64,000 nt of DNA. Origin: ZC4RG29 sp964521255 (GTDB taxonomy: Bacteria; Bacteroidota; Bacteroidia; Cytophagales; Cyclobacteriaceae). Positions 43,863-53,683 of this stretch are shown here, piece after piece (positions within the stretch are counted from its first letter, which is position 1; the number at the start of each line of letters is the position of its first letter). Under the pieces are notes generated by a model. That model saw nothing but the letters and a program-made list of their open reading frames with translations, was not told the origin of the DNA and searched no databases. The stretch is taken from NCBI GenBank assembly GCA_964521255.1, contig CAZFRM010000004.1, positions 207,592 through 271,591 of the forward strand. Direction: 5' to 3'. A program made the translations under genes and the position numbers.

Positions 43863-44285
43863 TTACTCGTCAATCATTTTCAGAAATTCTTGAGGACTGA
43901 GGACAGGCAATATAGGAACAGAAGATTTTTGAAAATTTTTGTCCCTGGAAATGAAAAAATCAAGTTTGTGATGTAATGCAGTGTAGTACTGTAACGCATC
44001 TTCAATATCATTTACTTTCGAATGTAAAGCACGAATAGTTGTTTCATGATCTACATCTATTATCTGAATGTCTGCAAGCAGTGTTAAGAGTAATTCTTTA
44101 GCCTTTGGTGTTCCATAATATTTTGATAACCAATAGCCGGCAATGTGGACGATTGAAGTGGATATGTAAGCTTTAACTTCTCCACTGAGAACGCCTTCTA
44201 TTATTCTCCTTGCAACCAGGTAAAACTCACGTTTCAGCGTAAAATCCAATATAATATTAGCGTCCAGAAATACTTTAGAAGCCAG
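43863..44285 (-). CDS. PIN-domain toxin (VapC-like)
   Basis: About 140 residues if translation starts at CTG 44285. The first catalytic Asp is in SKVFLDANIILDFTLKR, upstream of the first ordinary start codon (TTG at 44249), so a TTG start would lose it. Later acidic positions DIEDALQYYTA (about residue 100) and SRDKNF complete a PIN site. No ATG, GTG or TTG exists between the preceding stop and the catalytic Asp; the CTG lies inside the antitoxin's last codons, so translation may be coupled. PIN toxins cut RNA, often initiator tRNA or rRNA. Confidence 0.82.
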   Translation of the reverse strand: MASKVFLDANIILDFTLKREFYLVARRIIEGVLSGEVKAYISTSIVHIAGYWLSKYYGTPKAKELLLTLLADIQIIDVDHETTIRALHSKVNDIEDALQYYTALHHKLDFFISRDKNFQKSSVPILPVLSPQEFLKMIDE

Positions 44286-44517
44286 ACTTCTTTTTCCGGT
44301 CTTCGTAATAAGCTTTTTTCAAACCCCTGTCTTCATCCAGTGACGGTTTCTCCAGATTTTCAATAAGATCGATAATGTTCTTGCGCCGGGAGGGCTGGGT
44401 GATATTCCTGAAGTAATTTTCTACCAGTTCGGATACACTTGTCTGCTTGTTGGCTGCATACCGTTTGATCTTGTCCAGAAGGCGATCCTCGATGGTTAAA
44501 TTAAGTCGTACTTTCAT
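44275..44517 (-). CDS. Ribbon-helix-helix antitoxin (DUF6364-like)
   Basis: 80 residues. The N-terminal strand MKVRLNLTIEDRLLDKIKRYAANKQTSVSELVENYF is a ribbon-helix-helix DNA-binding fold; the C-terminal IDLIENLEKPSLDEDRGLKKAYYEDR tail would wrap the PIN toxin. The gene overlaps the toxin frame. Direct repeats in front of it (44539-44568) overlap its own promoter, as expected for self-repression. Confidence 0.85.
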   Translation of the reverse strand: MKVRLNLTIEDRLLDKIKRYAANKQTSVSELVENYFRNITQPSRRKNIIDLIENLEKPSLDEDRGLKKAYYEDRKKKSGF

Positions 44518-44533
44518 TTGTTAAGTTTAAAAG

Positions 44534-44568
44534 CAAAGATACGCATAATTTCATTCCAATACGCATAA
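44534..44568 (-). promoter_or_regulatory. Promoter and direct-repeat operator of the RHH/PIN pair
   Basis: ATACGCATAA occurs at 44539-44548 and 44559-44568, 20 bases apart (two helical turns). The exact -7 box TATCTTTG lies on the minus strand at 44541-44534 and overlaps the first repeat. This is a typical RHH operator geometry. Confidence 0.65.
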
Positions 44569-44611
44569 CCTTTTTAACTAAAAAAATGACCTCTGGCTTC
44601 GGATATTAAAC

Positions 44612-45088
44612 CTAATGCTTAATCAACTTCTTCACCAATCCAACCTGTCCCAAATGGTAAATATCATGATCAATAATTCCCTGAATTAAATATTCATATG
44701 TACTGCCTTTTGAATATTCTTCTTCAAGAAACTTGTCCAATTGTTTTGGCAACAATGAGGTAATTTTATTTTGTGTATGGTCAAAGTCAGCTATAATTTT
44801 TCTCCAACCTGCAGTCTTTAACTTTTCAACATTTCTCCAATTATCATCACTCTCAACAGAAGGTGAGAAAGATTTATCACCTTCTAATCGTGAGATAAGA
44901 GCCTGCCGCCAGTAGGTCATGTGTGAAACTATCTCGGCTACAGAATGGACATTTCCCAATGGCTGAACAAATGCATTTTCTTCAGATACATTTTTCAATT
45001 TTGCATTTACCGTTTCTCCATACCAGGGTGATCCATTATAAATTTCATTAAAACGATTGACGTAATAGTTGATTTTAAAATTATTCAT
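44612..45088 (-). CDS. DinB-family four-helix protein
   Basis: 158 residues. The DinB/YfiT fold is shown by VHSVAEIVSHMTYWRQALISRL with the first metal His, and by IDHDIYHLGQVGLVKKL with two further His residues near the end, three ligands in all at the usual spacing. Family members are metal-dependent transferases of thiols or proteins of unknown role. Here it is alone on its strand. Confidence 0.85.
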   Translation of the reverse strand: MNNFKINYYVNRFNEIYNGSPWYGETVNAKLKNVSEENAFVQPLGNVHSVAEIVSHMTYWRQALISRLEGDKSFSPSVESDDNWRNVEKLKTAGWRKIIADFDHTQNKITSLLPKQLDKFLEEEYSKGSTYEYLIQGIIDHDIYHLGQVGLVKKLIKH

Positions 45089-45114
45089 GATCGTAAATTT
45101 TAAAATGATTGGTT

Positions 45115-45183
45115 GTTTCCCGCAGATCTCGCAGAAATTAATTTAAAAAGACCTTCTGCGTATAGCTGCGAAATCTGCGAAAC
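45115..45183. repeat. Inverted-repeat hairpin
   Basis: GTTTCCCGCAGATCTCGCAG and its partner CTGCGaaATCTGCGaAAC fold into a long imperfect stem upstream of the DinB-like gene. It also lies between two same-strand genes and could end transcription of the next one. Confidence 0.45.
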
Positions 45184-45200
45184 TAAGATGATTTAGGAGC

Positions 45201-46043
45201 TCACTTTTGCCTTAGAAAGAACTGAAACTTTGCCTGCACACACACGTTCAACCTAGGCTGGCCGGCGATGAACTTGGAAATACTTAGTGCGGCAGAAGTT
45301 TTATCGCCTATCATCTTTCCGAAATCTGTGCGCAGAAAAATAAAATACTCGTCTTCGGTAAACGACTGAATGTATTGTGCATTGATTGAAAACCAACCTT
45401 TAATGGACTCAAGCTGCACTACTGCAGGTATTTGAATGTTGAGGGTCTGAAACTTTCCATCTGTATCCGGGTCTTCCGGATCCGGGACGCCATCGGAGCC
45501 CCCCTGGCTGTTTGCATCACTACCGGAAAACTGAAAACGCGCTTCCGGATAAAAAGCTATTTCAGGACTAGCCTGAAATTTAAAGATGATGCCCGGCTTA
45601 TACAACCAGGTTCCTGCACCGCGACCCAATTGGTCATTACCGGTAGGCGCTGTTACTTCAAAATAGGGCGAGATGCGGGAAAGGCCAATAGACCTTCCGG
45701 TTGTAAGGGCCAGCATGTAAATCATGCGGATGTCGCCAATACCGGTTGTGTTTTCATAGCCCTGATAGTCGGCTTCATATATATTATGAACAACTGGAAT
45801 TGACATGCCCAGTAGATGTTTTTCTCCTCCAATTCCATAAAGAAAACCTAACCTTAATGCATAAAACTGGGCGGGCTGCTCAAAGAAATAGGATTCTATA
45901 TCCAATACTACTCTGCTTTTCATACAAGCCGGATCAGAAGCATCCGAACCGGAAAATGGAATAGAGCGTTGCGCCACTACCAAATTCACCTGCAACGACA
46001 GGGTCAAAAGGCATATGAAAGGAAAGGCCTGGGTTTTCAGCAT
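45201..46043 (-). CDS. Outer-membrane beta-barrel protein of unknown function
   Basis: 280 residues from MLKTQAFPFICLLTLSLQV, a signal peptide that ends near VVAQ. Amphipathic strands run to the end and close with VCVQAKFQFFLRQ. An Asp-rich loop (SDGVPDPEDPDTDGKF) may bind calcium. It resembles the transporter/MetA-pathway-type barrel group, but no substrate can be given. The frame extends upstream to 46082 without a better start. Confidence 0.72.
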   Translation of the reverse strand: MLKTQAFPFICLLTLSLQVNLVVAQRSIPFSGSDASDPACMKSRVVLDIESYFFEQPAQFYALRLGFLYGIGGEKHLLGMSIPVVHNIYEADYQGYENTTGIGDIRMIYMLALTTGRSIGLSRISPYFEVTAPTGNDQLGRGAGTWLYKPGIIFKFQASPEIAFYPEARFQFSGSDANSQGGSDGVPDPEDPDTDGKFQTLNIQIPAVVQLESIKGWFSINAQYIQSFTEDEYFIFLRTDFGKMIGDKTSAALSISKFIAGQPRLNVCVQAKFQFFLRQK

Positions 46044-46330
46044 GTTTAAATTTAATGAATTTTTTTTCTGAAGACGCTGCATTGTAAACAGTGAGGCTGT
46101 TCGCTGGTGTACCCGTGGAAAGGTTTAAGGTTTAAAAGTTTAAAGTCAGTGTACCTAAATCTTAAACTTTTACTTCCACACTGTTCATTTGTTTTGAGTT
46201 TAGCTTGCAAGACGCTATTTAAATTGGGAGTCTTGCCGGATGACATTTTATTTTTTTAAGACATCAATCGTTTGAATTGAGGTGTTCATTCACAGTTCGT
46301 TGCAGGTGACGATTATCGGATTAATAGTTG

Positions 46331-46338
46331 TATCTTTG
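46331..46338 (+). promoter_or_regulatory. -7 box of the DEAD-box helicase gene
   Basis: TATCTTTG is an exact TAnnTTTG match, about 105 bases before the helicase ATG, giving a long 5' leader. No clear -33 TTG at 19-21 bases. The rest of the 46044-46442 gap shows no gene. Confidence 0.55.
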
Positions 46339-46442
46339 CGGCTTATATTTAACAAATTTTATGAAATGGCCAGCACTAAAGTTCTAATACAGCCTTCTGG
46401 ATATGGCCATTCCATGTGCCCTTAAAAATCAATTATCAACAC

Positions 46443-48143
46443 ATGAATTCATTTGAAACCCTGGGCCTGTCCAGGGGACTGGTGGAGTCGGTTAGCAAGA
46501 TCGGCTTCCAAACACCCACTCCAATACAGGAAAAAGCAATCCCCGTTTTATTAGAAGGAAACCGTGATTTTGTAGGACTTGCCCAGACCGGCACGGGAAA
46601 AACAGCGGCGTTTGGCTTGCCCTTACTCGAATTGGTAGATGAAGAAAATCGTGATACGCAAGCTTTGGTTCTTGCACCCACACGTGAATTGTGCCTTCAG
46701 ATTACCAGTGACCTTGAAAATTTTTCAGCACATTATAAAAAATTCAACATCGTTCCTGTTTATGGAGGATCGAGCATTGTTGAACAGATTAAAAAAGTAA
46801 AGCGTGGTGCACAAATCATTGTAGCTACACCCGGTCGTCTTATCGATTTGATAACACGCAAAGTTATCAAGCTTAATACCATTCGTTTCGTTGTGCTTGA
46901 TGAAGCTGACGAAATGTTAAACATGGGCTTTAAGGAAGATCTTGACGAAATTCTTTCACACACTCCGGAAGAAAAAAGCACATGGCTCTTTTCCGCTACC
47001 ATGCCCAATGAAGTAAAACGGATCATGAAAAATTACATGGCTGATCCGTTTGAATTGACAGTAGGAGAGAAGAACACCGGTAACAAGAACATTGATCATC
47101 AGTACGTCCTTGTACAAGAAAAGGATCGTTATGCAGCATTGAAGCGGGTTCTTGATTTTCACCCCGAAATATTCGGTTTGATTTTCTGCCGCACAAAAAT
47201 TGATACGCAACGTGTAGCTGATCACCTGATGAAAGATGGCTACAATGCAGATTCATTGCACGGTGATCTCACACAGCAACAGCGCGACAAAGTAATGAAG
47301 AGCTTCAGGCAGCGTACCATCCGCATTCTGGTGGCAACGGATGTGGCGGCACGCGGAATTGACGTGGATGATATCACGCATGTTATTCATCTTAACATTC
47401 CGGATGAGTTAGAATTTTACACGCATCGAAGTGGCAGAACTGCCCGCGCCGGCAAGAAAGGTGTTTCTATCGCATTGGTTACGAAGAAGGAAATAGGAAA
47501 GATCAAGCAGATTGAAAAAATTCTGAAGTCAGAGTTTTCAAGAATGCCTGTTCCTACCGGTGCTGAGATATGCCAGAAACAACTGCTGGCATTGATGCAT
47601 CGTGTACACGAGGTGAAGGTAAACGAAGAAGAAATCGCCGAATTTCTTCCTGCTGTATTTGAAGAACTTAATGATCTTTCGAAAGAAGAACTGATCAAGC
47701 GATTTGCTTCAATGGAATTCAACCGCTTCCTCGATTATTACAGAAATGCTGCTGACCTGATTGTTGAGCACGAACATAATCACTGGGGTGACGAAGGTTA
47801 CCGTTCAAGAGGTACTCGCATTTTTATCAACCTCGGAAAAATGGATGGGCTTGATAAAGCAAAGATGCTTGAGCTGATCGATGAATGTTGCGGCATTGGT
47901 AAAAAAGACGTTGGTCAAATTGATCTTAAAGGAGCATATTCCTTCTTTGAAATCGAAGGCGCAAACATGGATACGATCTTAAAAGGATTTCAAGGTTTTA
48001 AGTACCGGGGTCGTTCTGTGCGGGTTGAAGTTACGGATAGCAAATCTCCTTCTTCCGGCAGGAGAAGTAGTGGTAAACCTTCCAACAACCGGTCTGATAA
48101 TCGTTACAGAGATAAGAAGGCAAAAGCGGTTCAACGCTGGTAG
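46443..48143 (+). CDS. DEAD-box RNA helicase with DbpA-type RNA-binding domain
   Basis: 566 residues from the ATG at 46443 (a GTG at 46416 would add nine). Helicase core (about 1-370) has the Q motif, AQTGTGKTAAFGLP, PTRELCLQ, VLDEADEML, SAT and HRSGRTARAG. The C-terminal part (about 455-550) is a DbpA/CsdA RRM-like domain (TRIFINLGKMDGLDKAKMLELI). It remodels RNA, probably for ribosome assembly or cold adaptation; a long leader fits cold-shock control (inference). A basic Ser/Arg tail ends the protein. It stands alone. Confidence 0.95.
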   Translation: MNSFETLGLSRGLVESVSKIGFQTPTPIQEKAIPVLLEGNRDFVGLAQTGTGKTAAFGLPLLELVDEENRDTQALVLAPTRELCLQITSDLENFSAHYKKFNIVPVYGGSSIVEQIKKVKRGAQIIVATPGRLIDLITRKVIKLNTIRFVVLDEADEMLNMGFKEDLDEILSHTPEEKSTWLFSATMPNEVKRIMKNYMADPFELTVGEKNTGNKNIDHQYVLVQEKDRYAALKRVLDFHPEIFGLIFCRTKIDTQRVADHLMKDGYNADSLHGDLTQQQRDKVMKSFRQRTIRILVATDVAARGIDVDDITHVIHLNIPDELEFYTHRSGRTARAGKKGVSIALVTKKEIGKIKQIEKILKSEFSRMPVPTGAEICQKQLLALMHRVHEVKVNEEEIAEFLPAVFEELNDLSKEELIKRFASMEFNRFLDYYRNAADLIVEHEHNHWGDEGYRSRGTRIFINLGKMDGLDKAKMLELIDECCGIGKKDVGQIDLKGAYSFFEIEGANMDTILKGFQGFKYRGRSVRVEVTDSKSPSSGRRSSGKPSNNRSDNRYRDKKAKAVQRW

Positions 48144-48160
48144 CAGAGTATATTCTTGAT

Positions 48161-48203
48161 AAATGCCTTTGCAACAATTGAATGTTCAAAGGCATTTTTA
48201 TTT
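48161..48203 (+). terminator. Intrinsic terminator after the helicase gene
   Basis: AAATGCCTTTG (48161-48171) pairs with CAAAGGCATTT (48187-48197), then TTATTTTG. Confidence 0.8.
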
Positions 48204-48329
48204 TGCTTTTCTCCACAGATCAAAGGTCCTCAAAACAATCGTGGATTCGCAGAAGTGTAAAATTTTGTATCTCAATCGATTGAAATTCCTAATTTAATTA
48301 TAAATTAGATTGAGATACCTTTCATCACT

Positions 48330-48986
48330 ATGTTCGCCACCACCGAAAATGGGTTACTGGAAAAAAGACCAGCCAACACTTCGTCTGCTGTTAAATCGGT
48401 AAACGAGGCTGTTCTCTGGGAGAATTTCAAGAAGGGGAATGAGCTGGCTTTCTCAATTATATATAAGCGCTACGTTCAGCAGCTTTATAATTATGGCATG
48501 CACGCATGCAAAGACAAAGACAAAGACCTTGTGCTGGACTGCCTGCAAGAACTTTTTGCGAATTTATGGGACAGGCGGGAGACTGTAAGCGCCGTTGGTT
48601 CCGTGAATTTCTATCTTTTTAAATCCTACAGAAGATTGCTCATTTCCAGGATTGTAGCCAAGCGAAAGTTTTCCCTTCCACTGCCCACGGCTTCTGCATT
48701 TTTTGAGTTTATTCCATCCGTTGAACAATTATTAATTGACCGTGAGGTTAAGTCGCAGCAAACTGAACGACTGAGGAATAGTATTAAAGCCTTATCAAAG
48801 CGGCAACGGGAAGCTGTGTTCTTAAAGTTTTTTAATGAACTAAGTTACCATGAAGTGGCCTCAATCATGGATGTCCGCGTTGATTCAGTATATAATCTGA
48901 TTTCAAAGGCTATAGACGTATTGCGGCGGAAGCTTAAAAATTCTATTCCCGCCCTTATTCTCGCGTTTTCGGCGGCCGCCGTATAA
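48330..48986 (+). CDS. ECF RNA polymerase sigma factor (FecI-like)
   Basis: 218 residues. Region 2 is at about 40-105 (FSIIYKRYVQQLYNYG, DCLQELFANLWDRRE) and region 4 at about 150-205 (LSKRQREAVFLKFFNELSYHEVASIMDVRVDSVYNLISKAI). It is the sigma factor paired with the FecR-like anti-sigma factor 78 bases downstream and probably drives the SusC/SusD genes when substrate is present. The 200 bases in front hold no TAnnTTTG box. Confidence 0.93.
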   Translation: MFATTENGLLEKRPANTSSAVKSVNEAVLWENFKKGNELAFSIIYKRYVQQLYNYGMHACKDKDKDLVLDCLQELFANLWDRRETVSAVGSVNFYLFKSYRRLLISRIVAKRKFSLPLPTASAFFEFIPSVEQLLIDREVKSQQTERLRNSIKALSKRQREAVFLKFFNELSYHEVASIMDVRVDSVYNLISKAIDVLRRKLKNSIPALILAFSAAAV

Positions 48987-49063
48987 TTATTTCAAAAAAA
49001 AGTCAATTAAGTTGATGAGAAATCGTTTGCGGTGCTCTCTTTAGGAGCAACCTAATTTACACC

Positions 49064-50068
49064 GTGAAGGATTATATACATTTTTCTACCAATGACTTTG
49101 TAATGGATGAGTACTTTCGATCCTGGGTTTGGAACCCGGAGGAAAAGACAAATACATACTGGCGGTCATGGTTATCAGCACATCCGCAAAAAGTTGCAGA
49201 AGTTGAAGAAGCTCGTTATTTATTACAGAACTTTTCTTTCTCAAACTACAAACTAACCGAAAAAGATACGACGCTGCTTTGGCGTCGTATTCAGGGATTA
49301 GAGCATCAAACGGTTCAGTCAAATAAAAGAAGAGCTGCAAGCCTATGGCCCTATTGGGCAGCGGCTGCCGTAGTGCTCATTGGCTTAACCTTTTTCTTTC
49401 TTCCACAAAAAGAAAAAATCATTACGTATGAAACGGCCTTCGGCGAGACGAAAAACGTCATCCTCCCTGATCAATCTACCATTGTATTGAATGCAAACTC
49501 AAAGCTTTCCTTTGTTGACAATTGGGAAGATGCTTCTGTCCGTGAAATTACACTTGAGGGTGAAGCGTATTTCTCCGTAACACATAAGAAAAATAACCAA
49601 CCGTTTAAAGTAAAAACTGAAGACGGTGTAGCAGTAGAAGTCCTGGGTACAACTTTCAATGTATACCACCGGACCAAAGAAACGAAAGTGGTTCTTAACT
49701 CCGGTAAAATCAGCCTGAGCTTGCCAACGGTAGATGCGGATAGTAAAATCATTATGAAACCAGGCGAGCTCGTTGAATTTAAGAGCAATAAGGTGAGCAA
49801 GAAAAGTGTAGATCCGCAGCGATATGTTGCCTGGACACAAAACCGGCTTGTGCTTGATCACACGAGTTTACGGGAGATGGTTCAAATGATGAAAGATAAT
49901 TATGGAATTGAAGTTGATGTAAAACCGGAAGGGCTATTGGATCAGACCGTGTCGGGTTCTATGCCTGCAGCGGGAGAAGAAGAACTGGTGAAACAGATTG
50001 CCAGGGCTTTCAGGCTGACGGTGATTCAAGAGGGAAATAACGTGAGTATGACGGAAGGGGGACATTAA
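49064..50068 (+). CDS. FecR-family anti-sigma factor
   Basis: 334 residues, GTG start; the sequence FSTNDFVMDEYFRSWV fits the usual FecR N-terminus and supports GTG over the ATG at 49103. One membrane helix is at about 94-112. The periplasmic FecR domain is at about 120-225 (FGETKNVILPDQSTIVLNANS), then a DUF4974 domain near the end (LVLDHTSLREMVQMMKDNYGI). It holds the sigma factor inactive until the STN domain of the next gene's SusC protein signals. Operon member. Confidence 0.94.
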   Translation: MKDYIHFSTNDFVMDEYFRSWVWNPEEKTNTYWRSWLSAHPQKVAEVEEARYLLQNFSFSNYKLTEKDTTLLWRRIQGLEHQTVQSNKRRAASLWPYWAAAAVVLIGLTFFFLPQKEKIITYETAFGETKNVILPDQSTIVLNANSKLSFVDNWEDASVREITLEGEAYFSVTHKKNNQPFKVKTEDGVAVEVLGTTFNVYHRTKETKVVLNSGKISLSLPTVDADSKIIMKPGELVEFKSNKVSKKSVDPQRYVAWTQNRLVLDHTSLREMVQMMKDNYGIEVDVKPEGLLDQTVSGSMPAAGEEELVKQIARAFRLTVIQEGNNVSMTEGGH

Positions 50069-50116
50069 AATCTCGAAAAAAATATTTTAACCGATCAATA
50101 CACTAACCAATCAACT

Positions 50117-53100
50117 ATGAAATACAATTACTTACTAATCAGCTTATCCGTGCTGATACACTTCCAGGCGCTCTCGCAATCGGAAGTCTATTATGCCTCG
50201 CGGACGAATGCAGGTTTGTATGCTGAAGGGAACAAGCATTCCCTTAAGCAAAGCCTGCGGAATCTTGAACGGTCTTTTGGTGTATCCATTGCCTACAAAG
50301 ATGAATGGGTAGAAGACAGGATTATTGGAGTTGACATTGCAAACTTCAAATCTGTGGAGGAAGCGTTAAATGAAATGCTTGGAAGTACCGATCTCTACTA
50401 TGAAAAAGCAGGTGATCGTTTTTATGTGATCTATGAGTACAAAGCAGAGGCCCCAAAGTTAGGTGGGAAGAAATCCGTATCCCTGTTACTTCCGCCGTTA
50501 TACACGCCTTCAGCAGTACAATTCGCATCCGTTAAACGTGAACTCAGCTTGCAGCAAATTGCTCCTAAGCCGGTTGAATTTATTGTAAGCGGAGTTGTGA
50601 GGGATGAGAACAGCGGCACCTTTCCAGGCGTCAACATTTTGGTGAAGGGTACCACGAATGGAACATCGTCCAATGCGAATGGGCAATATTCACTGGATGC
50701 TGGTGATGGAAATGCAATCCTGATATTTTCTTTTGTTGGATATGCATCGCAGGAGGTAGCGGTTGCCGGCCGGTCCGTTGTAGATGTTGTTATGATGCCG
50801 GATATACGGTCGCTGGATGAAGTTGTTGTCACGGCATTAGGTATTGAGAAGTCAACCAAGAGCCTGGGGTATGCAACGTCAAAAGTTGATGCTAAAGAAT
50901 TGGTGGTAAATAGAACGCCCAATTTGATGAATGCCTTGCAGGGAAAAATTGCAGGGGTGAACATTTCCTCGTTGGGTACAGGCCCCGGCGGGACTTCCAA
51001 GATCCGTATTCGCGGGCAGTCTTCAATTACCGGCCAAAACAATCCACTCATTGTAATTAACGGTGTGCCTATCGACAATACGAACTTTGGTTCGAATGTA
51101 ACAGCATCAGGTAATCTTCAGGGAGATAATTATATTGCTACAAGAGGCGGTGGTGCAACGTCGGACGGTGGTGACGGGCTGCAAAGTATTAACCCTGATG
51201 ACATCGAGAGCATGACAGTCTTGAAAGGTGGTACGGCTGCCGCATTGTACGGGGCTCGTGCCAAAGACGGTGTAATCATGATTACAACGAAAAGTAAAGG
51301 CGACACCAAGGGTATTGGTGTGGCTTACAACCTGAACTACACCAACGACACGCCATTGGATTTTACCGACTATCAGTATGAATATGGACAGGGGGAAAAC
51401 GGTGTGCGTCCCACTACGGCTAACCCGACCTCCGGGCAATGGTCCTTCGGGGAAAGATTTCAACCGGGGATGACACATATCCTCTTTGATGGAGTTGAAG
51501 TTCCTTACGTACCCCAACGCGACATAATAAATAAGTTTTTCAGGAATGGTCAGACGATGACAAACACCATCACGCTATCCTCCAATAGTGATAAGGGAGG
51601 TTTTAATCTTTCCATGGCGAATATGAACAGCAAAGGTATTGTTCCTAATAATGAGTTTATCCGGAGAAATATTAACCTGGGCTTCGGCTATTCGTTGTCG
51701 GATAAGCTAAGCTTTAAGGGAAACCTCGCGTACTCGAACGAATACAACAAGAACCCGCCGAACGTCGGCAACCAGGATAACACCATACCGGTGGCCATAT
51801 ATAATATGGCTAACTCGATGCCGCTTGATTTGCTGAATGAAAAGAAATACAATGCCGCCGGGGACGAGTTCATTTATTCACGGTTTATGAACCGCACCAA
51901 CCCGTATTTTACCCTGGCTGATCAATTTAACGACATCCGGCGTGACAGGGTATTTGGTAATATTTCCGTACGTTATGATCTTCTTTCCTGGCTTTATGTT
52001 CAGGGACGTATTGGCCAGGATTACTGGTCGCGTGACCAGAGCTATAACAACTTCCCTACAGGTCAGGCATCTCGCCCCGCAGCGCCTGCCGGATTTGTAA
52101 ACGGTCAATTTACACAGGAAGCACGCCGCTTCAGGGAAATAAATGCAGACTTCCTCGTATCAGCTACACGTGAATTCGGCAATATCGGTTTTAACGCTAC
52201 ATTTGGGGGTAACCATATGTACAGGAGGTCTGACCTGAATAGTACGCAGGTAACGGATTTTGTTGTACGTGATCTTTATACCGTACAAAACGGCCGTGTA
52301 AAAGATCCCTTGTATGATCTTTCTGAACGGGAAGTTAATTCCCTCTATGGTTCGGCAGAAGTATCATTCAAACAAATCCTATTCCTGAACGGAACATTGC
52401 GCAATGACTGGTTCTCAACGTTGTCATCGGCGAAACGCAGTATACCGTACCCATCGGTTTCCGCCGGCTATGTGTTCAGCGAATCGTTTGGTACAGCGCC
52501 TTCATGGTTATCTTTTGGAAAGCTGAGGGTGGCGTATGCTGAAGTGGGCAGCGATGGCGATGTTGCGCCGTATTCCAATGTATTATACTATGGTATTAAC
52601 AATAACCTGTTTGCCAACCCGTCAGGCGCCCTGCAGCCGGTCGGTGGTCCTTCTGGTACAACAGTGCCCAATCCCAACCTGGAGCCTATGCGGGTAAGGG
52701 AAGCAGAAATAGGGCTTGAGTTAAGAATGTTCAATAACAAGTTGGGTATTGATATAGCAGCGTATCAGAAGACAACCTTTGACCAGATTGTGCAAGCCCA
52801 GATTTCCGATGCATCCGGTTTTGTTGACACCCGGATCAATAGTGGAGAAAGCAGAAACCAGGGTATCGAACTGCTTGTTAACATTGTTCCTATCGAGACG
52901 AACGATTTTCAATGGAACTTTACCTTCAACGGAGCTTATAACATAACTAAAGTACTAAGCTTGTTAACAGACGAGCCTGGTGAAAGGATTACTGTGGGTA
53001 CGCACGTGTTTAACGGAGAGCTAAGGCATGTTGTGGGTGAAGAATTAGGACAACTGGCCGGGTTCGGTTATATGAGAGATTCTCAGGGACGTGTAATTTA

Positions 53101-53683
53101 CGGAAGCAATGGAATTGCGCTGGCCACACCACAAATGATACACTTCGGAAGCGGACTACCGAAATGGGTAGGCGGTTTTACGAATAGCTTTACTTACAAA
53201 GGGATATCCGCTTCATTCCTTATCGATTTCAAGTTAGGCAACAAGATAATCTCAGGAACCAACTTCAATGCATACAGGCATGGATTGCACAAGGAGACTT
53301 TGGCAGGAAGGGAATCGGGTGTAGTGGGTGAAGGTGTGAATGAGGCTGGTGAAACGAATACGGTGGCCGTCTTCCCGGTTCAGCCTTTTTATGAAGTGGT
53401 ACGCTCGAAAGGCTTGGTTGAACCCGTAGTATCGGATGGTGGCTACTGGAAACTGCGTCAGATCACCATTGGGTATGACTTCACAAAGCTCATTCCTCAA
53501 AGTTGGCCTTTCCGGTCGGTCAGGCTTGACTTCGTGGCGAACAATGTGCTGATGTTAAAGAAGTGGATTCCCAATATCGATCCGGAATCATTTGGTTATA
53601 CATCAGACAACCTTGTCGGAATGGAATCTACCGGTGTGCCTACTACCCGGAGCATAGGGTTCAATTTGAATGTTAAACTTTAA
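50117..53683 (+). CDS. SusC/RagA TonB-linked outer-membrane channel with STN domain
   Basis: 1188 residues. The signal peptide ends at LSQ. An STN domain (about 50-105, LERSFGVSIAYKDEWVEDRIIGV) signals to FecR; then a CarboxypepD_reg domain (about 155-235) and the LDEVVVTALG bridge to the plug, and a 22-strand barrel ending in FNLNVKL. TonB-box-like sequence lies near residue 240. It imports a ligand captured by the SusD-like partner, whose frame overlaps the stop by one base. STN plus FecI/FecR upstream means that uptake of the ligand also activates the genes. Confidence 0.96.
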   Translation: MKYNYLLISLSVLIHFQALSQSEVYYASRTNAGLYAEGNKHSLKQSLRNLERSFGVSIAYKDEWVEDRIIGVDIANFKSVEEALNEMLGSTDLYYEKAGDRFYVIYEYKAEAPKLGGKKSVSLLLPPLYTPSAVQFASVKRELSLQQIAPKPVEFIVSGVVRDENSGTFPGVNILVKGTTNGTSSNANGQYSLDAGDGNAILIFSFVGYASQEVAVAGRSVVDVVMMPDIRSLDEVVVTALGIEKSTKSLGYATSKVDAKELVVNRTPNLMNALQGKIAGVNISSLGTGPGGTSKIRIRGQSSITGQNNPLIVINGVPIDNTNFGSNVTASGNLQGDNYIATRGGGATSDGGDGLQSINPDDIESMTVLKGGTAAALYGARAKDGVIMITTKSKGDTKGIGVAYNLNYTNDTPLDFTDYQYEYGQGENGVRPTTANPTSGQWSFGERFQPGMTHILFDGVEVPYVPQRDIINKFFRNGQTMTNTITLSSNSDKGGFNLSMANMNSKGIVPNNEFIRRNINLGFGYSLSDKLSFKGNLAYSNEYNKNPPNVGNQDNTIPVAIYNMANSMPLDLLNEKKYNAAGDEFIYSRFMNRTNPYFTLADQFNDIRRDRVFGNISVRYDLLSWLYVQGRIGQDYWSRDQSYNNFPTGQASRPAAPAGFVNGQFTQEARRFREINADFLVSATREFGNIGFNATFGGNHMYRRSDLNSTQVTDFVVRDLYTVQNGRVKDPLYDLSEREVNSLYGSAEVSFKQILFLNGTLRNDWFSTLSSAKRSIPYPSVSAGYVFSESFGTAPSWLSFGKLRVAYAEVGSDGDVAPYSNVLYYGINNNLFANPSGALQPVGGPSGTTVPNPNLEPMRVREAEIGLELRMFNNKLGIDIAAYQKTTFDQIVQAQISDASGFVDTRINSGESRNQGIELLVNIVPIETNDFQWNFTFNGAYNITKVLSLLTDEPGERITVGTHVFNGELRHVVGEELGQLAGFGYMRDSQGRVIYGSNGIALATPQMIHFGSGLPKWVGGFTNSFTYKGISASFLIDFKLGNKIISGTNFNAYRHGLHKETLAGRESGVVGEGVNEAGETNTVAVFPVQPFYEVVRSKGLVEPVVSDGGYWKLRQITIGYDFTKLIPQSWPFRSVRLDFVANNVLMLKKWIPNIDPESFGYTSDNLVGMESTGVPTTRSIGFNLNVKL

